NCBI RefSeq assembly: GCF_024626475.1
Contig: NZ_JANKHH010000003.1
Coordinates: 310,001-374,000, forward strand
Reading direction: 5' to 3'
Origin: Parerythrobacter lacustris
GTDB lineage: Bacteria; Pseudomonadota; Alphaproteobacteria; Sphingomonadales; Sphingomonadaceae
Length of the DNA: 64,000 nt
How positions within the stretch are numbered: the first letter of the stretch is position 1; the number at the start of each line of letters is the position of its first letter. Made by a program: the position numbers and the translations under genes. The notes below the pieces were generated by a model. It was not told the DNA's origin and did no database searches. It was given only the letters and a program-made list of their open reading frames with translations. Below are positions 56,373-63,996 of the stretch, piece by piece.

Positions 56373-56812
56373 AGCTCTGGCGTCTCACCCGTGCGCCATA
56401 CTTGGCACTCGACGGATCGGGGCCGGAGAAGCATGGTGCGCGCTGGGTTTCGCCCGGTAGGCCGGTGGTCAACTTCGCCTCGGAACCCGGCCTCGCGGTG
56501 CTGGTGGTGCTGCGCTACCTGCCGCACGATCTTGCGGGCATCGACGAAGATTATCGGCTCGGCTGGACCGAGATCGATGCCACGCCGGAACGCCTGCCTT
56601 TCGTTGCAGATCCCGCCGATAAGCGCCGCATCGGCGACGACTGGCTCGCTTCGGGTCGCACGCTGCTGGCGGCGGTACAGTCCGCTGTCCTGCCCGAAGC
56701 CGATGTGGTCATGATGAATCCACGCCACCCGGATGCTGCATCGGTGCCGGCCCTCCAGACCCGACCGTTCGACTTCCGCGAGTGTCTCAAGCTGCCCGAC
56801 TGGCAGGATTGA
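56369..56812 (+). CDS. RES-domain protein (NAD+ phosphorylase fold) with altered motif residues
   Basis: A 147-residue protein with RES-like order: KLWRLTRAPY, GARWVSPGRPVVNFASEPGLAV, and QSAVLPEADVVMMNPRHPD near the C-terminus (typical SAVVPEE...LNPxHPD block). RES toxins destroy NAD+ and normally pair with an Xre/MbcA antitoxin. Here the Tyr of the PVVY motif is Asn and the Glu of the ALAxLE motif is Val, both positions usually conserved, and no antitoxin gene is adjacent. The partner is a membrane protein that overlaps by 4 bp. It may be inactive or have a changed role. Confidence 0.72.
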   Translation: MKLWRLTRAPYLALDGSGPEKHGARWVSPGRPVVNFASEPGLAVLVVLRYLPHDLAGIDEDYRLGWTEIDATPERLPFVADPADKRRIGDDWLASGRTLLAAVQSAVLPEADVVMMNPRHPDAASVPALQTRPFDFRECLKLPDWQD

Positions 56813-56879
56813 TCCCAAGCCGCTTGCAGATTCGGCAGGCATGCGGTCATGTGCAGCCAGACGAGAGGACACCGCCGAC

Positions 56880-57818
56880 ATGCCCACCGCCGTACTCAGC
56901 GCCCTGATCCGACCGATGGTCGAGCATCGCATCCCTGCGGGGGTCGATGCGCGCTATTTCGCCTCGCTTGACGAGATGTTCGCGCTCGCGCCCGAGGCGG
57001 AGATCGGCTGGTTCGATCTCAACGACAAGGAGCCGATGGCCGAGGCGGTGCGCCGCGCGACCAATCTGAAGTGGCTCAATTCGATCTATGCCGGATTGGA
57101 TTTCCTGCCGCTCGACCTGCTGCACCAGCGCGGGGTCAAGGTGACCAATGGCGCGGGGATCAACGCGATCGCGATCGCCGAATATGTCACCATGATGATG
57201 CTGGTCCACGCCAAGGGCTATCGCGATGTGGTGCGCGCGCAGGACCGGCACGAATGGCTGCTCGACAGTCCGGGCAAGATCGAACTGCCCGGCACCCGCG
57301 CGCTCTTGCTGGGCTATGGCGCGATCGGGCAGCAGATCAGACCGCGGCTCGAAGGGCTGGGGGTCGAGGTCGTTCCCGTGCGGCGTTCGGGGGCGGACGG
57401 CGCGCTGGGGCCGGACGAGTGGCGGGCGCGGCTCGGCGAGTTCGACTGGGTGATCCTCGCGGTCCCGGCAACCCCCGAAACCGACGGCATGATCGGCGCG
57501 GCGGAACTGGCGGCGATGAAAAGCAGCGCGGTACTGGTGAACATCGCGCGCGGGGCGGTGGTCGACCAGAAGGCGCTGATCGCCGCGCTCGAAGCGAAGG
57601 CGATCGGTGCCGCACTGCTCGATGTTTGCGAGCCCGAACCCCTGCCGTCCGACCACCGGCTGTGGGACCTCGAAAACGCGCATGTCACCATGCATCTGTC
57701 GGGCCGGGCGCAGAATTCGATGTTCGTCCGCTCGGCCGAACGGTTTCTCGCCAATCTCGACGCCTATCTCAATGGCGGCGAGCTGAGCCCGCTGTTCGAT
57801 CCCGCGCGCGGTTATTGA
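56880..57818 (+). CDS. D-2-hydroxyacid dehydrogenase family protein
   Basis: A 312-residue NAD-dependent enzyme. The Rossmann motif is GYGAIGQ near 142; the catalytic Arg lies in NIARGAVVD, the Glu in CEPEPLP and the His in VTMHLSG (PH replaced by MH). It should reduce a 2-keto acid or oxidise a D-2-hydroxy acid (glyoxylate/hydroxypyruvate reductase-like). Start ATG 56880 follows AGAGGAC. The upstream frame continues into the RES gene region without homology. Confidence 0.88.
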   Translation: MPTAVLSALIRPMVEHRIPAGVDARYFASLDEMFALAPEAEIGWFDLNDKEPMAEAVRRATNLKWLNSIYAGLDFLPLDLLHQRGVKVTNGAGINAIAIAEYVTMMMLVHAKGYRDVVRAQDRHEWLLDSPGKIELPGTRALLLGYGAIGQQIRPRLEGLGVEVVPVRRSGADGALGPDEWRARLGEFDWVILAVPATPETDGMIGAAELAAMKSSAVLVNIARGAVVDQKALIAALEAKAIGAALLDVCEPEPLPSDHRLWDLENAHVTMHLSGRAQNSMFVRSAERFLANLDAYLNGGELSPLFDPARGY

Positions 57819-58140
57819 GCGGAAACAGAGTGCGCCCTTTAAGGCGCATCGCTTGCTCCTCCGTGCAACCCCATACGCTTGTCATCCCCGCGAATACGGG
57901 ATCCAGGGCGCACGCGGTTCCATGGATTCCCGCCTTCGCGGGAATGACAAAAGAAGCAGAATTTGCGCTCGGGCGTCCGATTGCGCAGCATATGCTCGCA
58001 ATGTGCTTTAGGGCGGTGACTCCTGCCCTGCCTTTTGTTAGGCCGTTCAACCAGAGCGGAAGGGATTCCCGAACCGCCGGCGGTCGCGACCGAAATTCAC
58101 TGGAAACGCCCATGCGGGGCGTTGTGAGGGGACACACGCG
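57819..58140. other. Intergenic region with one palindromic repeat
   Basis: 322 bp with no supported gene. It holds a type E repeat at 57,881-57,948. The remainder, up to GTGAGGGGACACACGCG before the next ATG, probably carries the promoter of the acetolactate-synthase-like gene; no canonical boxes are clear. Confidence 0.5.
57881..57948. repeat. Palindromic intergenic repeat (type E)
   Basis: Starts GTCATCCCCGCGAATACGGG and ends CCTTCGCGGGAATGAC, with an internal CCATGG centre; the arms are inverted copies. A common dispersed-repeat layout (GTCATxCCCG ... CGGGxATGAC). Confidence 0.8.
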
Positions 58141-59796
58141 ATGGCCGATCTGACGAAAGCTTCCGACCTTTTCATCCAATGCCTCGAGGAAGAGGGGGTC
58201 GAGTATATTTTCGGCGTTCCGGGCGAGGAAAACCTCGACATGCTGGACAGCCTGTCGCGCTCGACCAAGATCAAGCTGATCCTCACCCGGCACGAGCAGG
58301 GCGCCGGTTTCATGGCCGCGACCTACGGCCGACACACCGGCAAGACCGGGGTGTGCATGGCGACGCTCGGCCCGGGGGCGACCAACTTCGTCACCGCCGC
58401 CGCCTACGCTCAGCTCGGCGGGATGCCGATCCTGATGGTCACCGGGCAGAAGCCGATCAAGAAATCGAAGCAGGGCCGGTTCCAGATCCTCGACGTGGTG
58501 GGCATGATGAAGCCGATCACTAAGTTCACCCACCAGCTCGCCAGCGCGGACAACATCCCCAGCCGTGTGCGCGAGGCGATCCGCCTGGCCGAAGAGGAAA
58601 AGCCGGGTGCCACGCACATCGAATTTCCTGAAGACATTGCCGAGGAAAAAACCGATTCGGTGCCGCTCCAGCGCAGCCATGTCCGCCGCCCGACCGCCGA
58701 TGTGAAATCGATCCGCGTTGCAGTGAAGGCGATCGAGGCAGCGAATTCGCCGGTGCTGGTGATCGGGGCGGGGGCCAACCGCACCATGACCAGCCGCATG
58801 CTGCAGCAGTTCATCGAGAAAACCGGCATCCCCTTCCTCACCACCCAGCTCGGCAAGGGTGTGATCGACGAGCGGCATCCGAAGTTCCTCGGCTGCGCCG
58901 CGCTGTCGGCGGGCGATTTCGTCCACCGTGCGGTCGAGGCGTCGGACTGCATCGTCAATCTGGGCCACGACGTGATCGAGAAGCCGCCCTTCTTCATGAA
59001 GGCCGGCGGGCCGACGGTGATCCATATCTCGACCAAGACGGCGGAGGTCGATCCGGTCTATTTCCCGCAGATCGAGGTGATCGGAGATATCGCCAACGCG
59101 ATCTGGCAGATCAAGGAAGACATCGTTCCCAACGGGAGCTGGAAATTCGACCATATGCTCGCCTATCGCAAGGCGGAGGTCGATCACACCGCTCCGTTGG
59201 CCCAGGATACGCGCTTCCCGATCTTCCCGCCGCATCTGGTCCAGGCGATCCGCGATGCGCTGCCGGAAGATGCGATCATCTGTCTCGACAACGGGGTGTA
59301 CAAGATCTGGTTCGCGCGCGGGTACTCCGCATACCGGCCCAACACCGTGCTGCTCGACAATGCGCTTGCCACCATGGGCGCGGGCCTGCCGTCGGCGATG
59401 ATGAGCGCGATGGTCTATCCCGAACGCAAGGTAATGGCGATCTGCGGCGACGGCGGGTTCATGATGAACAGCCAGGAGATGGAAACCGCCGTCCGGCTGG
59501 GCCTCAACATGACCGTGCTGATCCTCAACGACAATTCCTACGGCATGATCCGCTGGAAGCAGGCCAACATGGGCTTCAAGGATTGGGGCCTGACCTACGA
59601 GAACCCGGATTTTGTGAAGTATGCCGAAAGCTACGGGGCGCATGGTCACCGGGTCGAGAGCGCGGCGCATCTCGCCGAACTGCTGGCGCATACGCGCGAC
59701 ACGCCCGGCGTGCATCTGATCGACTGCCCGGTGGATTACAGCGAGAACGACCAGATCCTCAACATCGACATCAAGGAACTGTCGAAGAAGCTCTGA
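58141..59796 (+). CDS. Acetolactate synthase-like ThDP-dependent enzyme
   Basis: A 551-residue ThDP enzyme. The catalytic Glu lies in LTRHEQGAGFMA, and the ThDP-Mg motif is CGDGGFMMNSQEMETAVRLGLNMTVLILNDNSYGM. The middle domain and substrate region (QKPIKKSKQGRFQ) resemble stand-alone (catabolic, AlsS-like) acetolactate synthases without a small subunit. No ilvN follows; an aldehyde dehydrogenase gene does, 123 bp downstream in the same direction, which hints at a role in aldehyde or 2-keto-acid metabolism rather than branched-chain biosynthesis. Exact donor and acceptor unknown. Confidence 0.88.
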   Translation: MADLTKASDLFIQCLEEEGVEYIFGVPGEENLDMLDSLSRSTKIKLILTRHEQGAGFMAATYGRHTGKTGVCMATLGPGATNFVTAAAYAQLGGMPILMVTGQKPIKKSKQGRFQILDVVGMMKPITKFTHQLASADNIPSRVREAIRLAEEEKPGATHIEFPEDIAEEKTDSVPLQRSHVRRPTADVKSIRVAVKAIEAANSPVLVIGAGANRTMTSRMLQQFIEKTGIPFLTTQLGKGVIDERHPKFLGCAALSAGDFVHRAVEASDCIVNLGHDVIEKPPFFMKAGGPTVIHISTKTAEVDPVYFPQIEVIGDIANAIWQIKEDIVPNGSWKFDHMLAYRKAEVDHTAPLAQDTRFPIFPPHLVQAIRDALPEDAIICLDNGVYKIWFARGYSAYRPNTVLLDNALATMGAGLPSAMMSAMVYPERKVMAICGDGGFMMNSQEMETAVRLGLNMTVLILNDNSYGMIRWKQANMGFKDWGLTYENPDFVKYAESYGAHGHRVESAAHLAELLAHTRDTPGVHLIDCPVDYSENDQILNIDIKELSKKL

Positions 59797-59804
59797 TCTT
59801 GTAA

Positions 59805-59907
59805 GCCCCTCCTCTTCAGGGAAGGGGTTGGGGTGGGGGCTGTCCGCACGGTGTCGGGCTCGCCCGTCTGTCCCCACCCCCGGCCCCTCCCCTGAAGGGG
59901 AGGGGGG
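59805..59907. repeat. Palindromic intergenic repeat (type F)
   Basis: CCCCTCCTCTTCAGGGAAGG with GGTTGGGGTGGGGGC at left, and CCCCACCCCCGGCCCCTCCC then CTGAAGGGGAGGGG at right form inverted arms. It sits between two co-oriented genes and may function as a stabilising stem or attenuator. Confidence 0.75.
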
Positions 59908-59919
59908 AAGGAAGGAACC

Positions 59920-61296
59920 ATGCACGAAGTCGTCAATCCGTTCGATCTCCAACCAATCGGCAGCGTTCCGACCGCCGACTGGGATACGGTCGACGGATAC
60001 CTCGCCGAAGCCCATGCGCTGTGGCGCGACCGGTCGCAGTGGAAGAAGCCGCACCAGCGCGCGGCGATCCTCCACAAGGCGATGGAGATCATGCGCGAGC
60101 GGCGCGATCATCTCGCCTTCCAGGTCGCCAACGAAGGCGGCAAGCCGCTGATCGACGCGCGGGTCGAGGTCGACCGGGCGATCAACGGCATGGAGCTGTG
60201 CATCCACGAGATCGGCGCGCTGCGCGGCACCGAAATCCCGATGGGGCTGACCGCCGCGGGTGACGGGCGGCTGGCGTGGACCACGCGCGAGCCGATCGGC
60301 GTGGTGGTGGCGGTTTCGGCCTTCAACCACCCGCTCAACCTGATCGTCCATCAGGTCGCGCCCGCGGTGGCGACCGGCTGCCCGGTGATCGTCAAGCCGG
60401 CGAGCGACACGCCGCTGTCCTGCTTCGAGTTCATCGACATCCTTCACGAGGCAGGGCTCGAACCCGGCTGGGCGCGGGCGGTTGCGCCGCCGCGCGATGC
60501 CTCCGAACGGATGGTGACCGATCCGCGCGTCGCCTTCTTCAGCTTCATCGGCTCGGCGGGAGTCGGCTGGGGGCTGCGCTCGAAGCTCGCACCCGGCGCG
60601 CGCTGCGCGCTGGAGCACGGCGGGGTCGCGCCGGTGATCGTCGATGCGACCGCCGATCTCGACAAGGCGGTGCCGAGCCTGCTCAAGGGCGGCTTCTACC
60701 ATTCGGGGCAGGTCTGCGTTTCGGTCCAGCGGGTGTTCGCCCACGCCTCGGTGGTCGACGAGCTTGCCGCGCGGATGGCCGAAGGGGCGAAAGCGCTCAA
60801 GGTCGGCAACGCGATCCATGAAGACACCGAGTGCGGCCCGCTGATCCGCCCGAAGGAGGTCGACCGCGTCGCCCAGTGGATCGACGAGGCGCGCGCGGGC
60901 GGGGCGAAAATCCTGTCCGGCGGAGAGAAGCTGTCCGACACGACCTATGCGCCCACGGTGCTGCTCAATCCGTCACCCGAGGCGACGATCTCGCGCAACG
61001 AGGTGTTCGGGCCTGCGGTGTGCATCTATTCCTACGACGATGTCGACGCGGCGATCAAACAGGCCAATTCGCTCGACGTGGCGTTCCAGGCGGCGGTGTT
61101 CACCAACGATTTGTCGGCAGCGATGCACACCTATCGCAATATCGACGCCTCGGCGGTGATGGTGAACGACCACACCGCCTTCCGCACCGACTGGATGCCT
61201 TTCGCCGGGCTGCGGACCTCGGGCCACGGGGTTGGCGGAATTCCCTACACTTGCCACGAGATGACGATCGAGAAGATGATCGTGATCAGGTCGTAG
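59920..61296 (+). CDS. NAD(P)-dependent aldehyde dehydrogenase
   Basis: A 458-residue ALDH. The nucleotide-site Lys lies in VIVKPASDTPLS, the general-base Glu in LEHGGVAPVIV (usual LELGG), and the catalytic Cys in SGQVCVSVQRVF. ATG 59920 has AAGGAAGG upstream. It follows the ThDP enzyme gene and is probably in one transcript; the pair could oxidise an aldehyde released by or fed to that enzyme. The substrate (semialdehyde or small aliphatic) is not set by the sequence. Confidence 0.88.
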   Translation: MHEVVNPFDLQPIGSVPTADWDTVDGYLAEAHALWRDRSQWKKPHQRAAILHKAMEIMRERRDHLAFQVANEGGKPLIDARVEVDRAINGMELCIHEIGALRGTEIPMGLTAAGDGRLAWTTREPIGVVVAVSAFNHPLNLIVHQVAPAVATGCPVIVKPASDTPLSCFEFIDILHEAGLEPGWARAVAPPRDASERMVTDPRVAFFSFIGSAGVGWGLRSKLAPGARCALEHGGVAPVIVDATADLDKAVPSLLKGGFYHSGQVCVSVQRVFAHASVVDELAARMAEGAKALKVGNAIHEDTECGPLIRPKEVDRVAQWIDEARAGGAKILSGGEKLSDTTYAPTVLLNPSPEATISRNEVFGPAVCIYSYDDVDAAIKQANSLDVAFQAAVFTNDLSAAMHTYRNIDASAVMVNDHTAFRTDWMPFAGLRTSGHGVGGIPYTCHEMTIEKMIVIRS

Positions 61297-61305
61297 GCGC
61301 AGCGG

Positions 61306-61327
61306 GTGTTGACACTGTTGACACTGT
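61306..61327. repeat. Direct repeat GTGTTGACACTGTTGACACT, copy 1
   Basis: A tandem doubling of GTTGACAC, repeated again at 61,476-61,495 with one change. Both lie around a type A palindrome. Confidence 0.6.
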
Positions 61328-61359
61328 CCTTGCGACCTTTCGAACCAACCTAACACCAT

Positions 61360-61443
61360 CTCTCCGGACTTGATCCGGGGTCCCGCTGGCTCTGGCACCG
61401 CGCTCGAAGAATAGCGGGACCCCGGCTCGGGGGCCGGGGCGAC
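61360..61443. repeat. Palindromic repeat, type A copy 3 (diverged)
   Basis: TCTCCGGACTTGATCCGGGG at left and AGCGGGACCCCGGCTCGGGG then GCCGGGGCGAC at right; same layout as 13,691 and 13,961 but with a different centre. Flanked by the GTGTTGACAC direct repeats. Confidence 0.8.
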
Positions 61444-61475
61444 GTGGATGGAAGGCGGCGCGGGGGGGGGAGTGG

Positions 61476-61495
61476 GTGTTGACACGGTTGACACT
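61476..61495. repeat. Direct repeat GTGTTGACACGGTTGACACT, copy 2
   Basis: Same orientation as copy 1, 170 bp away, one base different over 20. Confidence 0.6.
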
Positions 61496-61524
61496 CTCTA
61501 TGGATGGCGCAAATCCGGCAAAAT

Positions 61525-61884
61525 TCACCCCTCCTCCAGTAACAGGATCTCGCACTCCACCACCAGTCGGGGTTGGGGCAGCATGGTGTGCTCGACGCCG
61601 GTCACCGTCGCGTCCGCGACCAGCTGGCCGGGCAGGGTGAATTCGTGTTCGGGCAGGATTGCAATCAGCACTTCGCCAGCGTCGACCTCTTCCGGACCGG
61701 CGTAGGCAATCCGCAGCCGATGCCGTGAACCGGCGAAGGTGATGCTGGCCCACGGCTGCTCGGCATGCGCGAGCACCGATCCTTGCCCGTCAGACAGCGC
61801 CAGCACGGCTTCACGCAAGCGGTCGGCCATGGTCCGGCGTACTCGGCGCGGCGGGGCGGGGAAGGCGGGCGGATCAATTGACAT
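61525..61884 (-). CDS. Conserved hypothetical protein
   Basis: A 119-residue protein with a likely beta-rich body (ASITFAGSRHRLRIAYAGPEEVDAGEVLIAILPEHEF...RLVVECEILLLEEG). No family recognised. Its ATG lies inside the end of the upstream small HTH gene (11-bp overlap, with GGAG before it), so the two are coupled. Confidence 0.65.
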   Translation of the reverse strand: MSIDPPAFPAPPRRVRRTMADRLREAVLALSDGQGSVLAHAEQPWASITFAGSRHRLRIAYAGPEEVDAGEVLIAILPEHEFTLPGQLVADATVTGVEHTMLPQPRLVVECEILLLEEG

Positions 61885-62062
61885 GGGCTTCTCCCTGATA
61901 GGAAGCGATGAAGCTCTGCACCCGGCGCTCGGTCCCGGTGCGCGGGATTCGTCCGTTGCGCAGGTCGATCACGAAGCGAGGATCGTGGGCCACCAAGCGC
62001 CCGAACTTGGTCGCGGGCATCCCGGTCTGGCGAAGGAATTTCTCGATGGTTCGGATAAGCAT
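61874..62062 (-). CDS. Small HTH protein
   Basis: A 62-residue protein: MLIRTIEKFLRQTGMPATKF, then GRLVAHDPRFVIDLRNGRIP and RTGTERRVQSFIASYQ. The helical pattern and DPRFVxDLRxGR core resemble small DNA-binding proteins I associate with sphingomonads. Start ATG 62062. It is followed, with overlap, by a hypothetical gene, and lies about 100 bp from the second IS1595-type transposase on the opposite strand. Confidence 0.7.
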   Translation of the reverse strand: MLIRTIEKFLRQTGMPATKFGRLVAHDPRFVIDLRNGRIPRTGTERRVQSFIASYQGEAHVN

Positions 62063-62188
62063 GCGGCTCCCCAGCGATGGATTGGCGCGCGTGCCGGGCC
62101 CACCCCGACTCGCTCGATCCCCCGAGTCGTGCTGCGCGAAATCCTAGGCGATTATCCCCTTGCGACACGTAGCGGCTTCTGCTACACA

Positions 62189-63076
62189 ATGTGCATGGCA
62201 AAGAAAGCAATCACCCTCCGTCAGTTTCAGGCCCGCTTCCCCACTGAGGAAAGCTGCCTAGAGCACCTTAAGCTGGTCCGCTTTGGCGAACGTCACGAGT
62301 GCGAAAAGTGCGGCAAGGAAGCGAAGTTCTACCGGATCGCAAAGCGCCGCTCGTATGGTTGCGAGCATTGCGGCCACCAACTCTATCCGACTGCCGGAAC
62401 GCCCTTCCATCGCACCCGCACGAGCCTGCGCGATTGGTTTCATGTCATGTTTCTGTTCACCACTTCGCGCAGCGGCGTGGCGGCTAAGGAAGTCGAGCGC
62501 CAGCTAGGCGTGACCTACAAAACCGCGTGGCGCATGTGCCATGAAATCCGCAAGTATATGGCGCTGGTTGACGGTGACCCTCCCCTTGGCGGCGAAGATA
62601 CCGTTGTCGAAATCGACGAGACGTTCCTTGGCGGCTACAGGGCCGGTGGAATGGGCGGCAAGGGCAAGACAATCGTGCTGGGTATGCGCGAGCGCAACGG
62701 CGATGTGATTACCCGCGTTGTCGAAAGCCGCCGTTCGGCTGATATCATGCCGCATATCGCTGGCAACGTCCTGCCACTGACTGAAATCCACACCGACGAA
62801 TTGAACGGATACAAGGGAATCCCGTTCGTCGCTGGCTTCACTCACAAGCGCGTCAACCACAGTGCTGGCGAGTATGTTTGCCGCAAGTCGGGTGCGACCG
62901 TGAACGGCCTAGAAGGCTACTGGTCGCAGCTTAAGCGCTCGATCAACGGAACGCATATCCATGTCAGTCAGAAGCATCTTTCGAAGTATCTTGGCGAGTT
63001 TGAGTTTCGCCACAACTGGCGGGCGTTTCCTCACGCGATGCTTCCTGAGTTGATGGCTTCGTTCGGGCGCTGCTAG
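62189..63076 (+). CDS. IS1595-family transposase (second type)
   Basis: A 295-residue transposase, or 293 if the ATG at 62195 is used (MAKKAITLRQFQARFP). Zinc ribbon CEKCG...CEHCG, then AAKEVERQLGVTYKTAWRMCHEIR (HTH) and the DDE/N domain: EIDETFLGGYR, HTDELNGYKG, and NGLEGYWSQLKRSINGTHIHVSQKHL. It is clearly distinct from the copy at 32,769, so the two elements are different insertions. Reading frame intact. The upstream in-frame extension to 61739 has no homology and overlaps the HTH genes. Confidence 0.93.
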   Translation: MCMAKKAITLRQFQARFPTEESCLEHLKLVRFGERHECEKCGKEAKFYRIAKRRSYGCEHCGHQLYPTAGTPFHRTRTSLRDWFHVMFLFTTSRSGVAAKEVERQLGVTYKTAWRMCHEIRKYMALVDGDPPLGGEDTVVEIDETFLGGYRAGGMGGKGKTIVLGMRERNGDVITRVVESRRSADIMPHIAGNVLPLTEIHTDELNGYKGIPFVAGFTHKRVNHSAGEYVCRKSGATVNGLEGYWSQLKRSINGTHIHVSQKHLSKYLGEFEFRHNWRAFPHAMLPELMASFGRC

Positions 63077-63137
63077 GCGCTTCGCCGTTAGCCATCGCCT
63101 CTAGGAGGCGGTCGAATTTGTTGTTCGCCTCAGCCAT
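62964..63137 (-). CDS. 57-residue passenger ORF antisense to the transposase 3' end
   Basis: Starts at ATG 63137 with AGGAG six bases upstream (a second ATG one codon earlier) and overlaps the end of the preceding 172-residue ORF. Sequence: MAEANNKFDRLLEAMANGEA, then PSSARTKPSTQEASREETPA and a polar tail. The front NKFDRLLEAMANGEAP resembles short proteins I recall next to transposases of this type. The last 113 bp lie antisense to the transposase coding end. Confidence 0.55.
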   Translation of the reverse strand: MAEANNKFDRLLEAMANGEAPSSARTKPSTQEASREETPASCGETQTRQDTSKDASD

Positions 63138-63648
63138 CATAGTCTCCTAGCACACGCTCGACAGTTGGCCCACCGCCAGGGATGGATTGCAGCAAGTCAC
63201 CACTGTTGGGGCCACCGAATGCCGCATGGTATATGGCAGTTCGAACTTGGTTGCGAACCCTCTGCCAATTTCGAAACTTGATAACTGAAATCTTGTATTT
63301 CGTGACGGCGTTGGAACCGGGCAAAAGGCTGTCAAGGTTGCCCCAATCGGGAATAGTAAGGCTGCGTGGGTCTACTTCCTCGATCATCTCTCTAGCGCCG
63401 GGAAACCATCCCACGCCTAGATCGAGCCATTTGTAGAGAGAAGAATGAAACCGATTATCATGGCCTTCCCATTTCGCCCAATCCGCCTCTGTAAATCGCT
63501 CACCTGCTTTCACCTTGGCCTCAATCATCTCGCCTTCATACTCGATCATCTCACTGTAGAATTTTTCAGTTTCGCGGGCTTTTATCGCTTGTAAAGCCAA
63601 GAAGATTGTCGAGTGATCTCGCGCATTGCTCTCTTGAAACGAATTCAA
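63130..63648 (-). CDS. Hypothetical passenger protein
   Basis: A 172-residue protein with no recognised domain. Helical, Glu/Lys-rich first half (FYSEMIEYEGEMIEAKVKAG), then KWEGHDNRFHSSLYKWLDLGVGWFPGAREMIEEVD and a Gly/Pro-rich C-terminus. Composition and codon use are less GC-biased than the chromosome. It overlaps the downstream 57-residue ORF and follows the 109-residue membrane ORF after 18 bp, forming an operon convergent with the transposase. Confidence 0.6.
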   Translation of the reverse strand: MNSFQESNARDHSTIFLALQAIKARETEKFYSEMIEYEGEMIEAKVKAGERFTEADWAKWEGHDNRFHSSLYKWLDLGVGWFPGAREMIEEVDPRSLTIPDWGNLDSLLPGSNAVTKYKISVIKFRNWQRVRNQVRTAIYHAAFGGPNSGDLLQSIPGGGPTVERVLGDYDG

Positions 63649-63666
63649 AAACGCGGAATTTTCAGC

Positions 63667-63996
63667 CTAATTAGACTTCACTACTTCAACTATTCCATCT
63701 GAGTAGCTACGAGCGGCCTTTTCGACATTGTCAGTTCGCTCTGTCAGTCTTGCCTCTAGCCCTGTCATCCGCTGATAATCTTCGATGATCAGCTTTCGAT
63801 CCTCAGAAATCTCTCGGACGCTTGCTCTTAAAGCGATGATCTCAGCTTCAAGTTCTCCAAGACCGGGCTGTAATTCTTCGTCACCCGGCAATGAGTCTAG
63901 AATCTGTTGCGGCGTAGGAGAAGACAGAGGGCGAAAATAGCGGATCGCAGCAAGTAGGGCGGCGACAACCAGTATGGTCGCAAGTGTGCCCGCCAA
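63667..63996 (-). CDS. Membrane-anchored coiled-coil protein (start at or beyond the window edge)
   Basis: A 109-residue visible frame opening at a TTG four bases from the edge; the real start may lie further right. An N-terminal hydrophobic helix (LATILVVAALLAAIRYF) is followed by a charged coiled coil (LGELEAEIIALRASVREISED...MTGLEARLTERTDNVEKAARS). No family recognised. Confidence 0.5.
   Translation of the reverse strand: MAGTLATILVVAALLAAIRYFRPLSSPTPQQILDSLPGDEELQPGLGELEAEIIALRASVREISEDRKLIIEDYQRMTGLEARLTERTDNVEKAARSYSDGIVEVVKSN

Noticed and set aside
61739-62188. Extending the second transposase 150 codons upstream
   Set aside because: The added part is antisense to the small HTH and hypothetical genes and has no transposase homology.
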